Made by a program: the position numbers and the translations under genes. The notes beneath the pieces are model-generated. The model searched no databases and was not told where the DNA came from. It was given only the letters and a program-made list of their open reading frames with translations. Positions 19,558 to 29,559 of a stretch of 64,000 nucleotides of DNA are shown in pieces; within the stretch, counting starts at the first letter, position 1, and each line of letters starts with the position of its first letter. Source of the DNA: Roseiarcus sp963730555. GTDB lineage: Bacteria > Pseudomonadota > Alphaproteobacteria > Rhizobiales > Beijerinckiaceae. Location of the stretch: NCBI GenBank assembly GCA_963730555.1, contig CAVSSS010000017.1:62001-126000 (forward strand). The letters run 5' to 3'.

Positions 19558-21073
19558 TCAAGCGCGGAACCCCTGCGCGAGATAATAATAGACATCGTTA
19601 TTGCGCAGGTCCTGTTTGAACGCCGCAAGCGTCGTTTCCGCGACCGATCACGGACGAGTTCAATGTCGGCGATGGTCGCGAAATCCTCGAGCATCTCCCG
19701 CGTCACACTATAGCTGAAGCCAGTATGATGCGCGCCGCCGGCCAGAATCCATGCCGCGCAAGCGGTCTTGAAGTCGGGCTTGCATTCCCAGACAGCGCGC
19801 GCAACCGGCAATTTGGGCAGGGCAGGGTGGTCGACCGCGGTCACTTCATTGACCAGCAGGCGGAAGCGCGCGCCAAGATCAATGAGGCTGGCGTTGAGCG
19901 CGGGGCCGGGCGGCGCGTCGAACACGAGGCGGACCGGGTCTTCCTTGCCGCCGATGGAAAGCGGATGAATCTCAAGCTTCGGCTTGCCCGCCCCGATCGT
20001 CGGGCAGATTTCCAGCATGTGCGCGCCAAGAACCTGATGTCCGCCCGGCGCCAAATGATAGGTGTAGTCCTCCATGAACGAGGTCCCGCCCTTGAGGCCC
20101 TCGCCCATCACCTTCATAGCGCGGACCAAGGCTGCGGTCTTCCAGTCTCCCTCGCCTGCGAAGCCATAGCCTTCGGCCATCAGCCGCTGCGGCGCGAGGC
20201 CCGGGAGCTGCCGGAGCCCGTGCAAGTCCTCGAACGTCGTCGTGAACCCTTTGAAGCCGCCTTCCCCGAGAAAGGCGCGCAGACCGAGTTCAAGCCGCGC
20301 CGCATACAAAAGGGATTCGTGTCGGCGGCCGGACTTCCGCAGTTCCGGCGCGACCTCGTACTGCTCCTCGTATTCGCCGGCTAGATTCCTTCGCCGCGCC
20401 GTCGGAGACGGCGCTCACCGCTTGGCCGCGAGATCGCCGACGCCATAGCCGTTGGTGGCGAAGCCGAATTTCATCTCTGTGGCCACCTTGTCGCCCTCGG
20501 TGACGGCGACCTGGCGCATATTGTCGCCGAAAGCGACAGAATTTCGCGCCTTGCCAATCGGCCCATGCGTGCGCTGCGCGCATCCAGGCGCCAATGCGGT
20601 CTTGAACTTCCGGGTCGGACCAATGGCCGACGACGACTTTGCGCGGGAAGACGCATGCGGGTGTGGATGAAGCCGGCCTCCCGGTCGCCATGCGCCGATT
20701 GGTTCAGGTTCATGAAGTCCATGTCGATCGCGTCCCAGGGCAAGTCGCGATTGAACTGGGTATGGAGATGCACGAACGGCTTCTGAAGCGCGTTCAAGCC
20801 CCGCACCCACATCTTCGATGGCGAAAACGTGTGCATCCAAAGGATCAGGCCCGCGCAGTTCGGATCGGAATTCGCGTCGAGGCAAAGCTTGGCGATTTCG
20901 TCCGGCGTCGTAAGCAAGGCCTTGAAGCTCGTCCGCAACGGAAGTTTCCGCGAGTTCGCCAGCGCGCCCGCGATCTCCCGCCCGTGAGCCGCGACCTGCT
21001 CGAGCGGTCCGGGCCCATAGAGATGCTGAGAGCCGCAAACGAGCCAGATCTCAGGAGTGGCGAGATTGATCAT
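19558..21073 (-). pseudogene. araA: L-arabinose isomerase, at least four frameshifts
   Basis: Isomerises L-arabinose to L-ribulose. The N-terminus EIWLVCGSQHLYGPGPLEQV is the AraA signature, followed by CAGLILWMHTFSPSKMWVRG, FNRDLPWDAIDMDFMNLNQS and KFGFATNGYGVGDLA. The C-terminal half has GGTSFMEDYTYHLAPGGHQV, GAHMLEICPTI and GGAHHTGFSYSV. Joined length is ~500 residues, normal for the family. Frame changes cluster near 20650, 20560, 20390 and 19630; the natural end YYYLAQGFRA stops at 19558. The start is ATG 21073, 12 bases behind araB. Confidence 0.87.
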
Positions 21074-21085
21074 GGTCGCCTCGTT

Positions 21086-22748
21086 TCATGCGCGCTGTGC
21101 ATATTTGATGTCCAAAAGCCTCTTCATGACTTGCGACAGATCCGCGGATTTCGTCAGTCCGCCGAAGCTGTCGTGCAACTCGCGATAGAGGGCGTAGAGC
21201 TGGTCGTAAACCGCCCGATGCTCAGCAGCCGGCTTGAACGATTCTGGCTTTAGCGACGTCATCGCCGCTTCCGCGCTGGCAAAGTCAGGATGCGCCCCGG
21301 CCAAGACAGCAGCGGCGATCGCCGAGCCGAGCGCGCAGGTCTGGCTCGAGCCTGCGACCTCCATCACACAGCCAGTGACATCGGCATAGATCTGCATGAG
21401 CAGCGGATTCTTTTCGGCAATGCCGCCCGTGCACACGACCTGGTCCGTCCGCACGCCATATTGCTGGAGGCGCTCGATGATCGCGCGCGCGCCAAACGCC
21501 GTCGCCTCGATCAGGGCCCGATAGATATCCGCCCGCGTCGTATAGAGGTCCTGACCGAGGATGAGGCCGGTGAGCCGCTGGTCGACGAGAATGGTCCGAT
21601 TGCCATTGTTCCAGTCGAGCGCCAGGAGACCAGCTTGTCCGGGACGCTGCTTCGCCGCCTCCTCGGTCAATTGCGCGTGCAGCGTCGCGTCGCCGCCCAA
21701 GATCACCTCGACCCACCATTTGAATATGTCGCCGACCGCCGACTGGCCGGCTTCAATGCCGAAAAAGCCGGGCAGAATGGCGCCTTTGACGATGCCGCAG
21801 ATGCCGGGGATATCCGCGATCGGCTTCTCTGCCGAAACGACCGCGCAGTCGCAAGTCGAAGTGCCGATCACTTTGACCAGCGCGCCTTCGCGCACGCCAC
21901 ACCCGATCGCGCCGTAGTGAACGTCGAATTCTCCGATGGCGATCGGAATGCCTGCGGGGAGTCTGGAGCTTCGTCGCCCAGTCGGAGCAAAGCGAGCCGG
22001 CGGGCTCGCTCGCGTCGTAAGCTTTTTCGTAGAGCCGGTCTCGAAGTTCGGCGAGACGCGGATCGAGCGCCGCCAGGAATTCTTTGTCCGGCAGGCCGCC
22101 CCAGTCGTCGGAATAGAGCGCCTTGTGACCAGCGGCGCAGACTCCACGTTTGACCGTTCGCGGATCGGCGACGCCGGCGAGCACGGAGGGAATCCAATCG
22201 GCGAGTTCAACCCAGGAGTAGGCCGCGCCGAACGTCTGCGGAGCGACATTCAGGCAATGCCAGAGCTTGGACCAGAACCATTCCGAGGAGTAGACCCCGC
22301 CGCACTTGGCAATGTATTGCGGCCGGAGCTCGGCTGAGAGCTCGGTGATCCTGGCCGCCTCGCGCCAAGAGGTGTGATCCTTCCACAGCCAGCACTGTGC
22401 ATTGAGGTCGGCCTTCCACTTGGCGCTCAGCGCGAGCGGCTGGTTCTTGTCGTCGACCGGAATTGGGCTGGACCCGGTCGAGTCGACGCCGATGCCGACC
22501 ACTTTCGAGCGGTCGAAATCCGCTTTGCGCTCTGCCTCGGCGAGCGCCCCCTGGACGCTCTCCTTGAGGCCGACAAGATAGTCGCCCGGATGCTGGCGCG
22601 CCAACAGGCCGTCTTTCGGATCAAGCAGAACGCCTTGCGCGCCCGAAGGGTAATCGACCACCCGACTGCCGTATTCCGCTCCGTCCGAACAGCGGACGAC
22701 AAGGGCGCGGACCGAGTTGGTTCCGAAATCGACGCCTAGGCTAAACAT
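21086..22748 (-). pseudogene. araB: Ribulokinase (FGGY family), one frameshift
   Basis: ATP-dependent phosphorylation of L-ribulose. SLGVDFGTNSVRALVV is the N-terminal phosphate loop; VVGIGVDSTGSSPIPVD, GGVYSSEWFWSKLWHCL and SWVELADWIPSVLAG follow. The C-terminal ATPase half has VKVIGTSTCDCAVV, GIEAGQSAVGDIFKWWVE and VVCTGGIAEKNPLLMQIYAD. The joined protein is ~553 aa, the usual length. The frame changes near 21965. It is the first gene of araBAD. No AraC-type or LacI-type regulator is adjacent. Confidence 0.88.
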
Positions 22749-22877
22749 GAGCGCTTACGTGCTCCAGTCTCCAAATGGACGCGCGGCGATGCGATCAGGC
22801 GTCCGCCTTCGCGGCAAGGCCATCGCCCACCGCTTAGCACGGAGCGTCCGCGATCCCGCTTCGTCGACGCCCCGTTT

Positions 22878-23060
22878 TCAAGCGCGTAGCGCCTCGAAGC
22901 GCTGCGGGATCGATACGGACCGCTGAGCCGTTTTCTGGAATTCGATGCGTTCTGGCGCCGTCATGTCGTTTGGCGATATCTCGGAAAGCACCCGCCCGCG
23001 GTCGAGCACGACCAAAGCGATCCGCCAGCTCATGCACACTGCGCCAAGTTGTGCTCGATA
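22878..23060 (-). pseudogene. 3' fragment of a sugar ABC transporter ATPase
   Basis: The last ~60 codons read HELADRIALVVLDRGRVLSE-like sequence (with one frame change near 23015) and end ISPNDMTAPERIEFQKTAQR...FEALRA. This is the pattern after the H-loop of ribose/arabinose-type ATPases. No Walker A, signature or Walker B sequence lies upstream, so the 5' part is gone. It sits directly upstream of araB on the same strand, as expected for an arabinose importer. The truncation marks a deletion or insertion boundary before the acylation cassette. Confidence 0.45.
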
Positions 23061-23313
23061 TCGAGCTGGCGCGTCCCAACTGTCAGCATCTTCACGTTTC
23101 CATCCCGAAAAGCGTTTCGGGTCGGCGTAGCCAACCCGGATTGCCTTTTGCCTCAAAATAACCCGCATGTGAAGCAGCGGCTGGGTGGTTCGGCGCCTGG
23201 ATCTTGCGCATCGACAGCTACGTGTCGAAGAGCCGATGTTCTCACCCAGTGGACCGAGGAGTCCCAGATCGCAATGGGTTGAGGCCCAAAAGTGTCAGCG
23301 CCGCCAGACCCGA
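23061..23313. other. Junction between ara region and acylation cassette
   Basis: About 250 bp with no recognisable gene. It separates the truncated transporter ATPase from the MBOAT 3' end and is the likely left boundary of the acylation cassette. Confidence 0.35.
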
Positions 23314-24526
23314 TTACAAGAACCGGCCAATCCCTCTTATCCAGTCGGCGGGGGTCACGCCCCGCTGTTGCCAATTGATTGACATCAGCGATGCGGCCAT
23401 CGCGAAATAGAGATTGGCGTAAAGGGTGCGGGCCACCCTCGCGACGATTGGGGGAGGAGCGAAACGCTCGGTTCCCGACCAGCCCCTTGCCCATTGCCCG
23501 AGATAAAATTCGACCACGACGGCCACGCCCAGGAGGAACCCCATGAGCCAATATTGCCACCCAAGGCTCGCGCCGCTATGCCACACGCCGAAAAGAATAA
23601 AGACCGTCATCGTCGCGACCGCGGACGACTGATAGCGGGTCAGCCACGTTGCGCGCCGCATCAGAAAAGCCGCCAGCGGGAAGAAAGACTATATCCCTCA
23701 TCCATTCCGACAGGGTCATGTGCCAGCGCGTGTACATTTCGGTGATGCTTTGAGAAAAGTACGGCCGGTTGAAATTCTCCTTTACCGCAATGCCCATGAG
23801 ACCGGCGACGCCGATCGAAACATCATTCAGACCTGAGAAATTGGCGTACATGTAAATATAAAAGCCAATTATTGCTATAAATACCTCGTATATATGATGC
23901 GTTCTATAATCAACAATGAATGCATCTGGGCTAAGTTGTAAGAATACTCCAGAAATAACCACAACCTTTGCCGCTCCTTTGAGGATTCTCAGCAAGGCAG
24001 TTGGTTGCTTCCTCCTTTCTTATACGCTGATCCAGCGTTAAACGAGTTATCAAAATAGCTATAGGGAGAGATTGGCCCAATCAGGAATGTTGGCACAAAG
24101 AAACAATGTGCCATGTAGTCCGGGAATGACATCATATTGATTTTGCGCTTACTGAGCTCCCACTCTACATGGGCGCAACGAAACAACATATAGGAGAGCC
24201 CAACGAAGAACAGGAGACCGGTTGTCTTGGCAAAAACTAGCCATGCGATCGGGGGCACAAAACCGAGCAGGAACAGATGGCGGGATCTCGTTTGCGCGAC
24301 GCGGAGCAATATCCAGAATACCGACAAGAAGAGAACGTACAACAACATCGACCGTGCGCCGGATTGTGTTCCCGTAAAGAATATTAGCCACACTGCGGCA
24401 ATGTTGACGAAAGCGAAGATAACGCTGCGCGGTCGCGCCGACTGGCATTAGGCGCGCGACTGCGGTCGCAATTCCAAAATAACAGAGCGCGACAAGCGCG
24501 GTGGCTGAAAAAATCAGATCTGACAT
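23314..24526 (-). pseudogene. MBOAT family membrane O-acyltransferase (DltB/AlgI-like), about three frameshifts
   Basis: A polytopic membrane protein of ~400 residues. ATG 24526 opens MSDLIFSATALVALCYFGIA. Hydrophobic segments follow (MLLYVLFLSVFWILL, LFFVGLSYMLFRC), then YANFSGLNDVSIGVAGLMGI, TRWHMTLSEWMRDIVF and FILFGVWHSGASLGWQYWLM. The last two match the MBOAT RWHxSLSxWxRD and WHG-type catalytic-His motifs. MBOATs move acyl groups from a carrier across or at the membrane. Frame changes near 24420, 23995 and 23690. Its ATG overlaps the stop region of the 37-residue DltX-like gene (TAACATG), which itself follows the SGNH gene by three bases. Local base composition is visibly AT-richer than flanking genes. 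Confidence 0.78.
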
Positions 24527-24527
24527 G

Positions 24528-24641
24528 TTAAAATTGCGCGTACAGGACGCCAGCGTCCATATTGAGCGGAGAAATGCTGGCAAACAGCCCAACTGACAAA
24601 AACGCCAAAGGCAGAACAAAATTAAGAGGAAAAGAACGCAT
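24528..24641 (-). CDS. DltX-like 37-residue membrane micropeptide
   Basis: A complete ORF of 37 codons lies between the SGNH gene (stop 24645) and the MBOAT gene (ATG 24526). Residues 4-25 are hydrophobic (FPLNFVLPLAFLSVGLFASI), one membrane segment. The C-terminus is DAGVLYAQF followed by TAA. In Gram-positive dlt operons the small DltX protein also has one membrane segment and ends in FIYNEF, and its C-terminal tyrosine has been proposed to carry the acyl group between MBOAT and SGNH partner. Here the last six residues VLYAQF keep Y, an acid/amide and final F in the same spacing. AAAGG lies eight bases before the ATG. Homology is inferred from position, size and ending only. Confidence 0.6.
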   Translation of the reverse strand: MRSFPLNFVLPLAFLSVGLFASISPLNMDAGVLYAQF

Positions 24642-24644
24642 TTG

Positions 24645-25741
24645 TCAGCCTTTGCTTTTCTGAAGCAACGTCTGGAGTGCCGGACCAAAAACCTCCGCGC
24701 TTCGACGGGCGCCGTTCGAATTAAAATGTAGATGATCGTAGTAATTTTCTTTTATACGATCGGCTGAGATGTCACCAAACATCATTTCGGAGGATGCGGC
24801 GATGATAGGAACTCCGAGCGCAAGCACTTGACTCGATATTTCAATCGGCCCCGCGCTGTCGCCATTGGCATCAGCATAAAAGCAAGGACCGCGCCATTTT
24901 TCTCGCATAACGCTTTGATTGCGGGAAGATAAGCGGATTCGATCGGGGTAAGAGGCCTGTCAGTCATGACCACTCCGGGTGGAAGCGAGCGCGCCTGGAC
25001 TAATAATTGTGGCTGGATGGGGGTTGTCCGGAGAATCATACTGGGCAAAGGCCGCTCGAGGAGACGTTTTGGTCTTCTTGGTACCCCTCATCGGGTATGC
25101 AACTTCCTCGTGTCCGCTTCAAAGTCAGGAAAATCCTCCATCGTTCGGTATCCCGTTCGCGTTAGTGATCCGGGGCGGACGATGGAAGCCAGAGCGAGCC
25201 GCGGTCCTATCATCGCCATCTCCGCATAATCGGTGACGGCGAGACCGGGGGTTTTGATATCCAGCCCTGGATCGGGCTGTCCGAGAGTGCGAATGTATTT
25301 TTCGCCCGGATGGTTATCGATTTGAGGAATATCGGGATAGTTTATGACGACCAACCGCGCGTGGCGGTGAATAAAGAAGTCCTTCAGAAAGGTATAACTC
25401 AAATCGTAGCCATTAAATCTGGCGGCGATTGTTTCGGACTTCAGGGGCCCGTCCGGAGCATTCACGTGTTCGCGAAGGGCTGTATGGTTGATCGCCATCA
25501 GCATTCTCGAATTGCCGAGGACGAGAATATCGAGCGGTCCCGTCTCCTTGAGGACCTGGTTCGTATGCCAGTCCGATGGGCCAACGCGCTTGGACATCAC
25601 GAGATATCGCGTTTCGGGGCTTACGATGAGCGCGGTCAAAATTGGTGACAGCAAAATCCCAGCCAATGCCGCGATCCAGACGGCAAGATGCCCCGTCCCC
25701 GAAAAGGCTGGCTGCATGGGCGGCGGCGGTCGAAATTTCAT
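24645..25741 (-). pseudogene. Membrane-anchored SGNH-hydrolase-like protein (DltD/AlgX-like), two frameshifts
   Basis: About 365 residues when joined. A single N-terminal membrane segment (VWIAALAGILLSPILTALIV) anchors an extracytoplasmic domain. LDILVLGNSRMLMAINHTAL supplies the GNS nucleophile block, and DHLHFNSNGARRSAEVFGPA the DxxH block. The same pairing of anchor and SGNH domain occurs in DltD and in polysaccharide acetyltransferase partners. Frame changes near 25070 and 24900. It is the first gene of the minus-strand SGNH-micropeptide-MBOAT operon and probably performs the final acyl transfer onto an envelope polymer (inference). Confidence 0.72.
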
Positions 25742-26059
25742 TTCCTACACTCCAAAGCCCTGTCACTCAATGGTCATGACTTCACATAAGCCCACCAATA
25801 TCTGGCAAATCTTAGCGTAGCTGAAGAGCCCAACGGGTTGTATGTCGAAGATTTTGGTTGCGTTGTCCAATCTAATGTTGCTTGTTATTAAGGCCACAGA
25901 GCGACAACGGCAAGGCCAACTTGCGAGCGCGGCGCCGAGTTCCCGCGGATGAACGGAGACGCCAACGTTAATCAACAGCAAATCCTGGGTTCGAGCGAAT
26001 GAATGAGCATTATTTAACCATGCGGGATTTGCTGAACGATAGAGTTCGGCGACACAAAA
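25742..26059. promoter_or_regulatory. Divergent promoter region of the acylation cassette
   Basis: These 318 bp lie between the SGNH gene (minus) and the acyl-AMP ligase gene (plus) and are AT-richer than the window. They must contain both promoters. The only candidate boxes (TTGTCC at 25863, TTATTA at 25885) match consensus poorly. An ORF crosses this gap on the minus strand but has no recognisable family content. Confidence 0.4.
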
Positions 26060-27737
26060 ATGATCTCTGCTACACATTTCTTGTTGGATTCGAAGTTCGG
26101 ACCCAGCTGGGATTATTCGGATCTTCACCGTGAGGTCGCCAAAGTTTGCGCGCATCTGCGGAAAATCGGATCGATTGGCAAGCGAGCCTTGCTGGTTTAT
26201 CCGCAAGGTCCCGACTTTATGGCGGCCTTTTTGGCCTGCCTATCTCAGAACGTGGTGGCGGTCCCCGTGCCCGCGCCCGAGACCTGGAATCTTCTTCGCA
26301 CCATGCCACGACTGAGGGCGGTCGTCCGAGGACGCTGACGCCGCCTTTGTCCTGACGACCCGGAAGATTTTCAATTTGGCCTCGGCCAGCGGCAGCAGGC
26401 TTTGGGATTTCGAGGGCACGCCATGGATCGTGACCGATGAACTCGAGGAGGGCGACAGCGACTTGGGCGATGACCCGATCGACGCCGCCGCGCCTGCGTA
26501 TTTTCAGTATACATCAGGATCCACCAGCACCCCGTCAGGCGTGGTGATCTCTCATCAAAGCTTGATACATCATCTCGGCGCCCTGCATAAGTCCTGTGGG
26601 TACGGTGACGGCGTGACCGTGACATGGATGCCGCATTTTCACGACTACGGCCTAGTGCAGGGCTTATTGCAGCCGCTGTTCAGTGGCGATCCTTGTTATT
26701 TCATGTCGCCGCTGTCGTTCCTCAAACGGCCCGCACACTGGCTTGGCGCGATCACCAAATATGGAGGCACGCATTCTCAGGCCCCAAATTTCGCCTATGA
26801 GCATTGCATTCGTCGAATAAGCCCCGAGGAGCGGGCCGGTTTGAACCTTGCGACCTGGAAAGCTGCTGGAAATGCGGCAGAGCCGATCAATCCCGACGTG
26901 TTGGAAAAGTTTATCGAGACCTTTGAGCCATGCGGTTTTCGAAGGGCCGCCTCCGCGCCTGCCTATGGGCTTGCCGAAGCAACATTACTGGTCTCGTCCA
27001 CACGACTCAATTCCGGCCCGCGCGTTCTCGAGCTGGACGCGGACGCCGTCTTCAATGGACGCGTGGTTCCTGTCGAGAAAGGCCGCGCGGGCCGCAAAAT
27101 TGTCAGTTGCGGCGAATTGGTGGGCGACACAAAAGTCGCCATCGTCAATCCGGAGAATCTGACCAAGCGCCGCGCTGACGAAATCGGAGAGATTTGGGTG
27201 TCGGACCCTGGGGTTGCCTCAGGATATTGGAATCAGCCGATCAAGTCTCAGGAGATATTTAATGCATACTTGAAAGATACCGGAGAAGGGCCTTGGCTCC
27301 GAACAGGGGATCTGGGTTTTTTGCAGAATGGTGAGCTTTTTATCTCGGGCCGGCTCAAGGACATGATCATCATCCGCGGCGCGAACTTTGCTCCCCAGGA
27401 CATCGAGTGGATTTCGCAAAAGTGCCATCCCGCGGTTGAGAGCGGAGAAAGCGCCGCTTTTCCACTTACGATCGACGGAGAAGAGCGCCTCGGCATCGTC
27501 CAAGAACTGAACCGAAAAGACCATCCCTCGACTGTCGACTTCGAGGACGTCACCGCCAAGATTCGTGAGCAGATTTCTTTGGAGTTCGATGTTCGCGCAC
27601 ACGCTGTAGCATTGGTCAGGCGAGGGACAATTCCAAAGACATCAAGCGGGAAAATACAGCGCCGGGCGTGCCGCGCCGCGCTGTTGGACGGGAGTCTTGA
27701 GACAATATTCGTGCTGAACGACGGCCCGCTCTCCTAA
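26060..27737 (+). pseudogene. Fatty acyl-AMP ligase (FAAL), one frameshift
   Basis: Adenylate-forming enzyme of ~559 aa. SDLHREVAKVCAHLRKIGSI opens the domain; YFQYTSGSTSTPSGVVISH is the phosphate loop in its FAAL form; TWMPHFHDYGLVQGLLQPLF, APAYGLAEATLLVSS and WLRTGDLGFLQNGELFISGR follow. GRLKDMIIIRGANFAPQDIE and TSSGKIQRRACR (catalytic Lys) complete the C-terminal domain. FAALs load activated fatty acids on an acyl carrier protein rather than on CoA. One extra C near 26326 splits VV from EDADAAFVLTT. It heads an operon with an acyl-CoA dehydrogenase-like protein and an ACP. Confidence 0.87.
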
Positions 27738-27754
27738 CTTATGGAAATTTGATC

Positions 27755-29509
27755 ATGAACTTGCTTGCTACGACCATTCCGAAGACTGGGCTGACCGAAG
27801 CATTGGAGTCCCAGTTGGGTGATCCCAAAAACCCTGAGAACCCGTTGTCATTCGCTTATTCCCAGAAGATTGACGAGACTGAACAGTTTCCCGAAGAGGC
27901 GATTCGCTGGCTGTACGACCACGAACTCGCACGACACTACGTCCCAGAGGAACTCGGAGGGTCGTTTCGCTCGTTCTCCGAACTGGCAGACGTAATTCGC
28001 GTGCTCTCGCGTCGCGACGTGTCGAGCGCCGTCGCATTCTCCACATTGTTTTGGTCGTTTTTGGCCTGGGTTGGCGGCACGGACGAGCAAAAGCGATGGC
28101 TTGCCAAATATATCATGGAGCGGCAGGGCGCGATGTGCCTTGCCTACTCAGAGAAGGAGCACGGCGCAGATTTGGCGGCGAGCGACACCGTGGCGCGACG
28201 GACCGCGGACGGATTCGAGATCACGGGTGAGAAATGGCCCATCAACCGCGCGACCGTCGGTGGGCTCTGTTTTGTGTTGGCGACCACTAACCCATCTGCC
28301 GGCGCTAGCGGTCTGTCGCTATTCATGTTGGACAAAGGAGAACTGGACCCCAAGCGCTATTCTAATTTACCAAAGATCCTCACTCACGGCATGCGCGGTT
28401 CGGACATCAGCGGAATCAAGTTTGAAAACTGCCCGGTTCCGGCACGAAGTTTGCTCGGTGGAGAAGGAGGCGGGCTTCAGCTTGCGTTGAGGGGGTTCCA
28501 AATCACGCGAGCGCTTTGTGCGGCTATCTCGCTCGGAGCCGGGGACACTGCATTGCGGACCACATTAAGCTTTGCGCTGAATCGCAGACTTTACGGCGGG
28601 CTTGTGATCCATCTTCCTCACGCGGCAGCGGTGCTCTCCGACGCCTTTCTCGATCTCCTCATTTGTGACTGTGTGACAATCTCTGGACTGAGATCGTTTC
28701 ATGTGGTGCCAGAACAATCGAGCCTTTGGGCGTCGATTGTCAAATACTTCGTTCCAACAACAATCGAAACAATGATCCAAAGCCTCTCGGTTGTGCTTGG
28801 GGCTCGCTATTACATGCGCGAAGAGCACGAATGGGGAACGTTTCAGCGGATTGTGCGCGACGCTGCCGTCGTCAGTCTGTTCGACGGAAGCACGGTCGTG
28901 AATTTGCACGCTTTGATGCTACAGTTTAGGCATCTCACGCGACGTCGCGCCGCGCGCGGTGACCAGGGTCCTAGGCTTCGCCAAATCTTCGATGTGAACC
29001 GTCCCGTCCCGCCTTGGAACGGGCAAAGACTGAGTTTAGTGAGCCCTCAGGCGAACGACGCTCTCGAGGGCGTTGAGCACAGCCTCGAGCAACTGAAGGC
29101 TGAGGGGGCCGCAAATCGTGCTGACCGGGCCCCGATCGATCAGATCTTGGCCCTTGGAGAGACGCTCAAACGCGAGATCGAAGCGCACAACGCTCACTTT
29201 GTTGAATCTGAATTCGAACATGGCCATCAGCAATCCGCCGCGATGTTCAGAGCCGCGCAGAGATATTGCGCGCTTCACGCGGCCGCAGCGTGCCTTCATA
29301 GCTGGGTCTGGAATCGAACCGATAACTCTTCGTTCTTTGCGAAGGGCAAGTGGCTTGTCCCAGCGCTTGCCAGAATTTTTGACAAACATCTCGATATTCA
29401 CCACGATGATGTCATCGACGCGTCTCGGCCGGAGCTTCTGCAAGAGCTGCAGCGGCTCTATCGGGACAATCGCATGTTTTCAATTAGCGAGGCTGTCCTA
29501 GCAGACTGA
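27755..29509 (+). CDS. Acyl-CoA/acyl-ACP dehydrogenase-like flavoprotein
   Basis: 584 residues, intact. ACAD fold: AMCLAYSEKEHGADLAASDT and FEITGEKWPINRATVGGLCF form the flavin-binding middle domain, MRGSDISGIKFENCPVPARS the strand preceding the helical domain, and GARYYMREEHEWGTFQRIVR the C-terminal bundle. At the position of the usual catalytic Glu (YEGT) this protein has LFDGSTVVNL, an Asp. A ~150-residue helical tail follows. In lipopeptide clusters such as ramoplanin and enduracidin, ACADs beside a FAAL and an ACP desaturate the carrier-bound chain. ATG 27755 lies 17 bases after the FAAL stop. Confidence 0.8.
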   Translation: MNLLATTIPKTGLTEALESQLGDPKNPENPLSFAYSQKIDETEQFPEEAIRWLYDHELARHYVPEELGGSFRSFSELADVIRVLSRRDVSSAVAFSTLFWSFLAWVGGTDEQKRWLAKYIMERQGAMCLAYSEKEHGADLAASDTVARRTADGFEITGEKWPINRATVGGLCFVLATTNPSAGASGLSLFMLDKGELDPKRYSNLPKILTHGMRGSDISGIKFENCPVPARSLLGGEGGGLQLALRGFQITRALCAAISLGAGDTALRTTLSFALNRRLYGGLVIHLPHAAAVLSDAFLDLLICDCVTISGLRSFHVVPEQSSLWASIVKYFVPTTIETMIQSLSVVLGARYYMREEHEWGTFQRIVRDAAVVSLFDGSTVVNLHALMLQFRHLTRRRAARGDQGPRLRQIFDVNRPVPPWNGQRLSLVSPQANDALEGVEHSLEQLKAEGAANRADRAPIDQILALGETLKREIEAHNAHFVESEFEHGHQQSAAMFRAAQRYCALHAAAACLHSWVWNRTDNSSFFAKGKWLVPALARIFDKHLDIHHDDVIDASRPELLQELQRLYRDNRMFSISEAVLAD

Positions 29510-29559
29510 GACGGCGGTCGCGACGTTGGAGGCCGAACCTGGAACCGGGGGTGAACATT

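Noticed and set aside
25763..26206. A 147-codon minus-strand ORF across the divergent promoter of the acylation cassette
   Set aside because: It overlaps the well-supported acyl-AMP ligase start, lacks recognisable domains, and would occupy the only promoter space.
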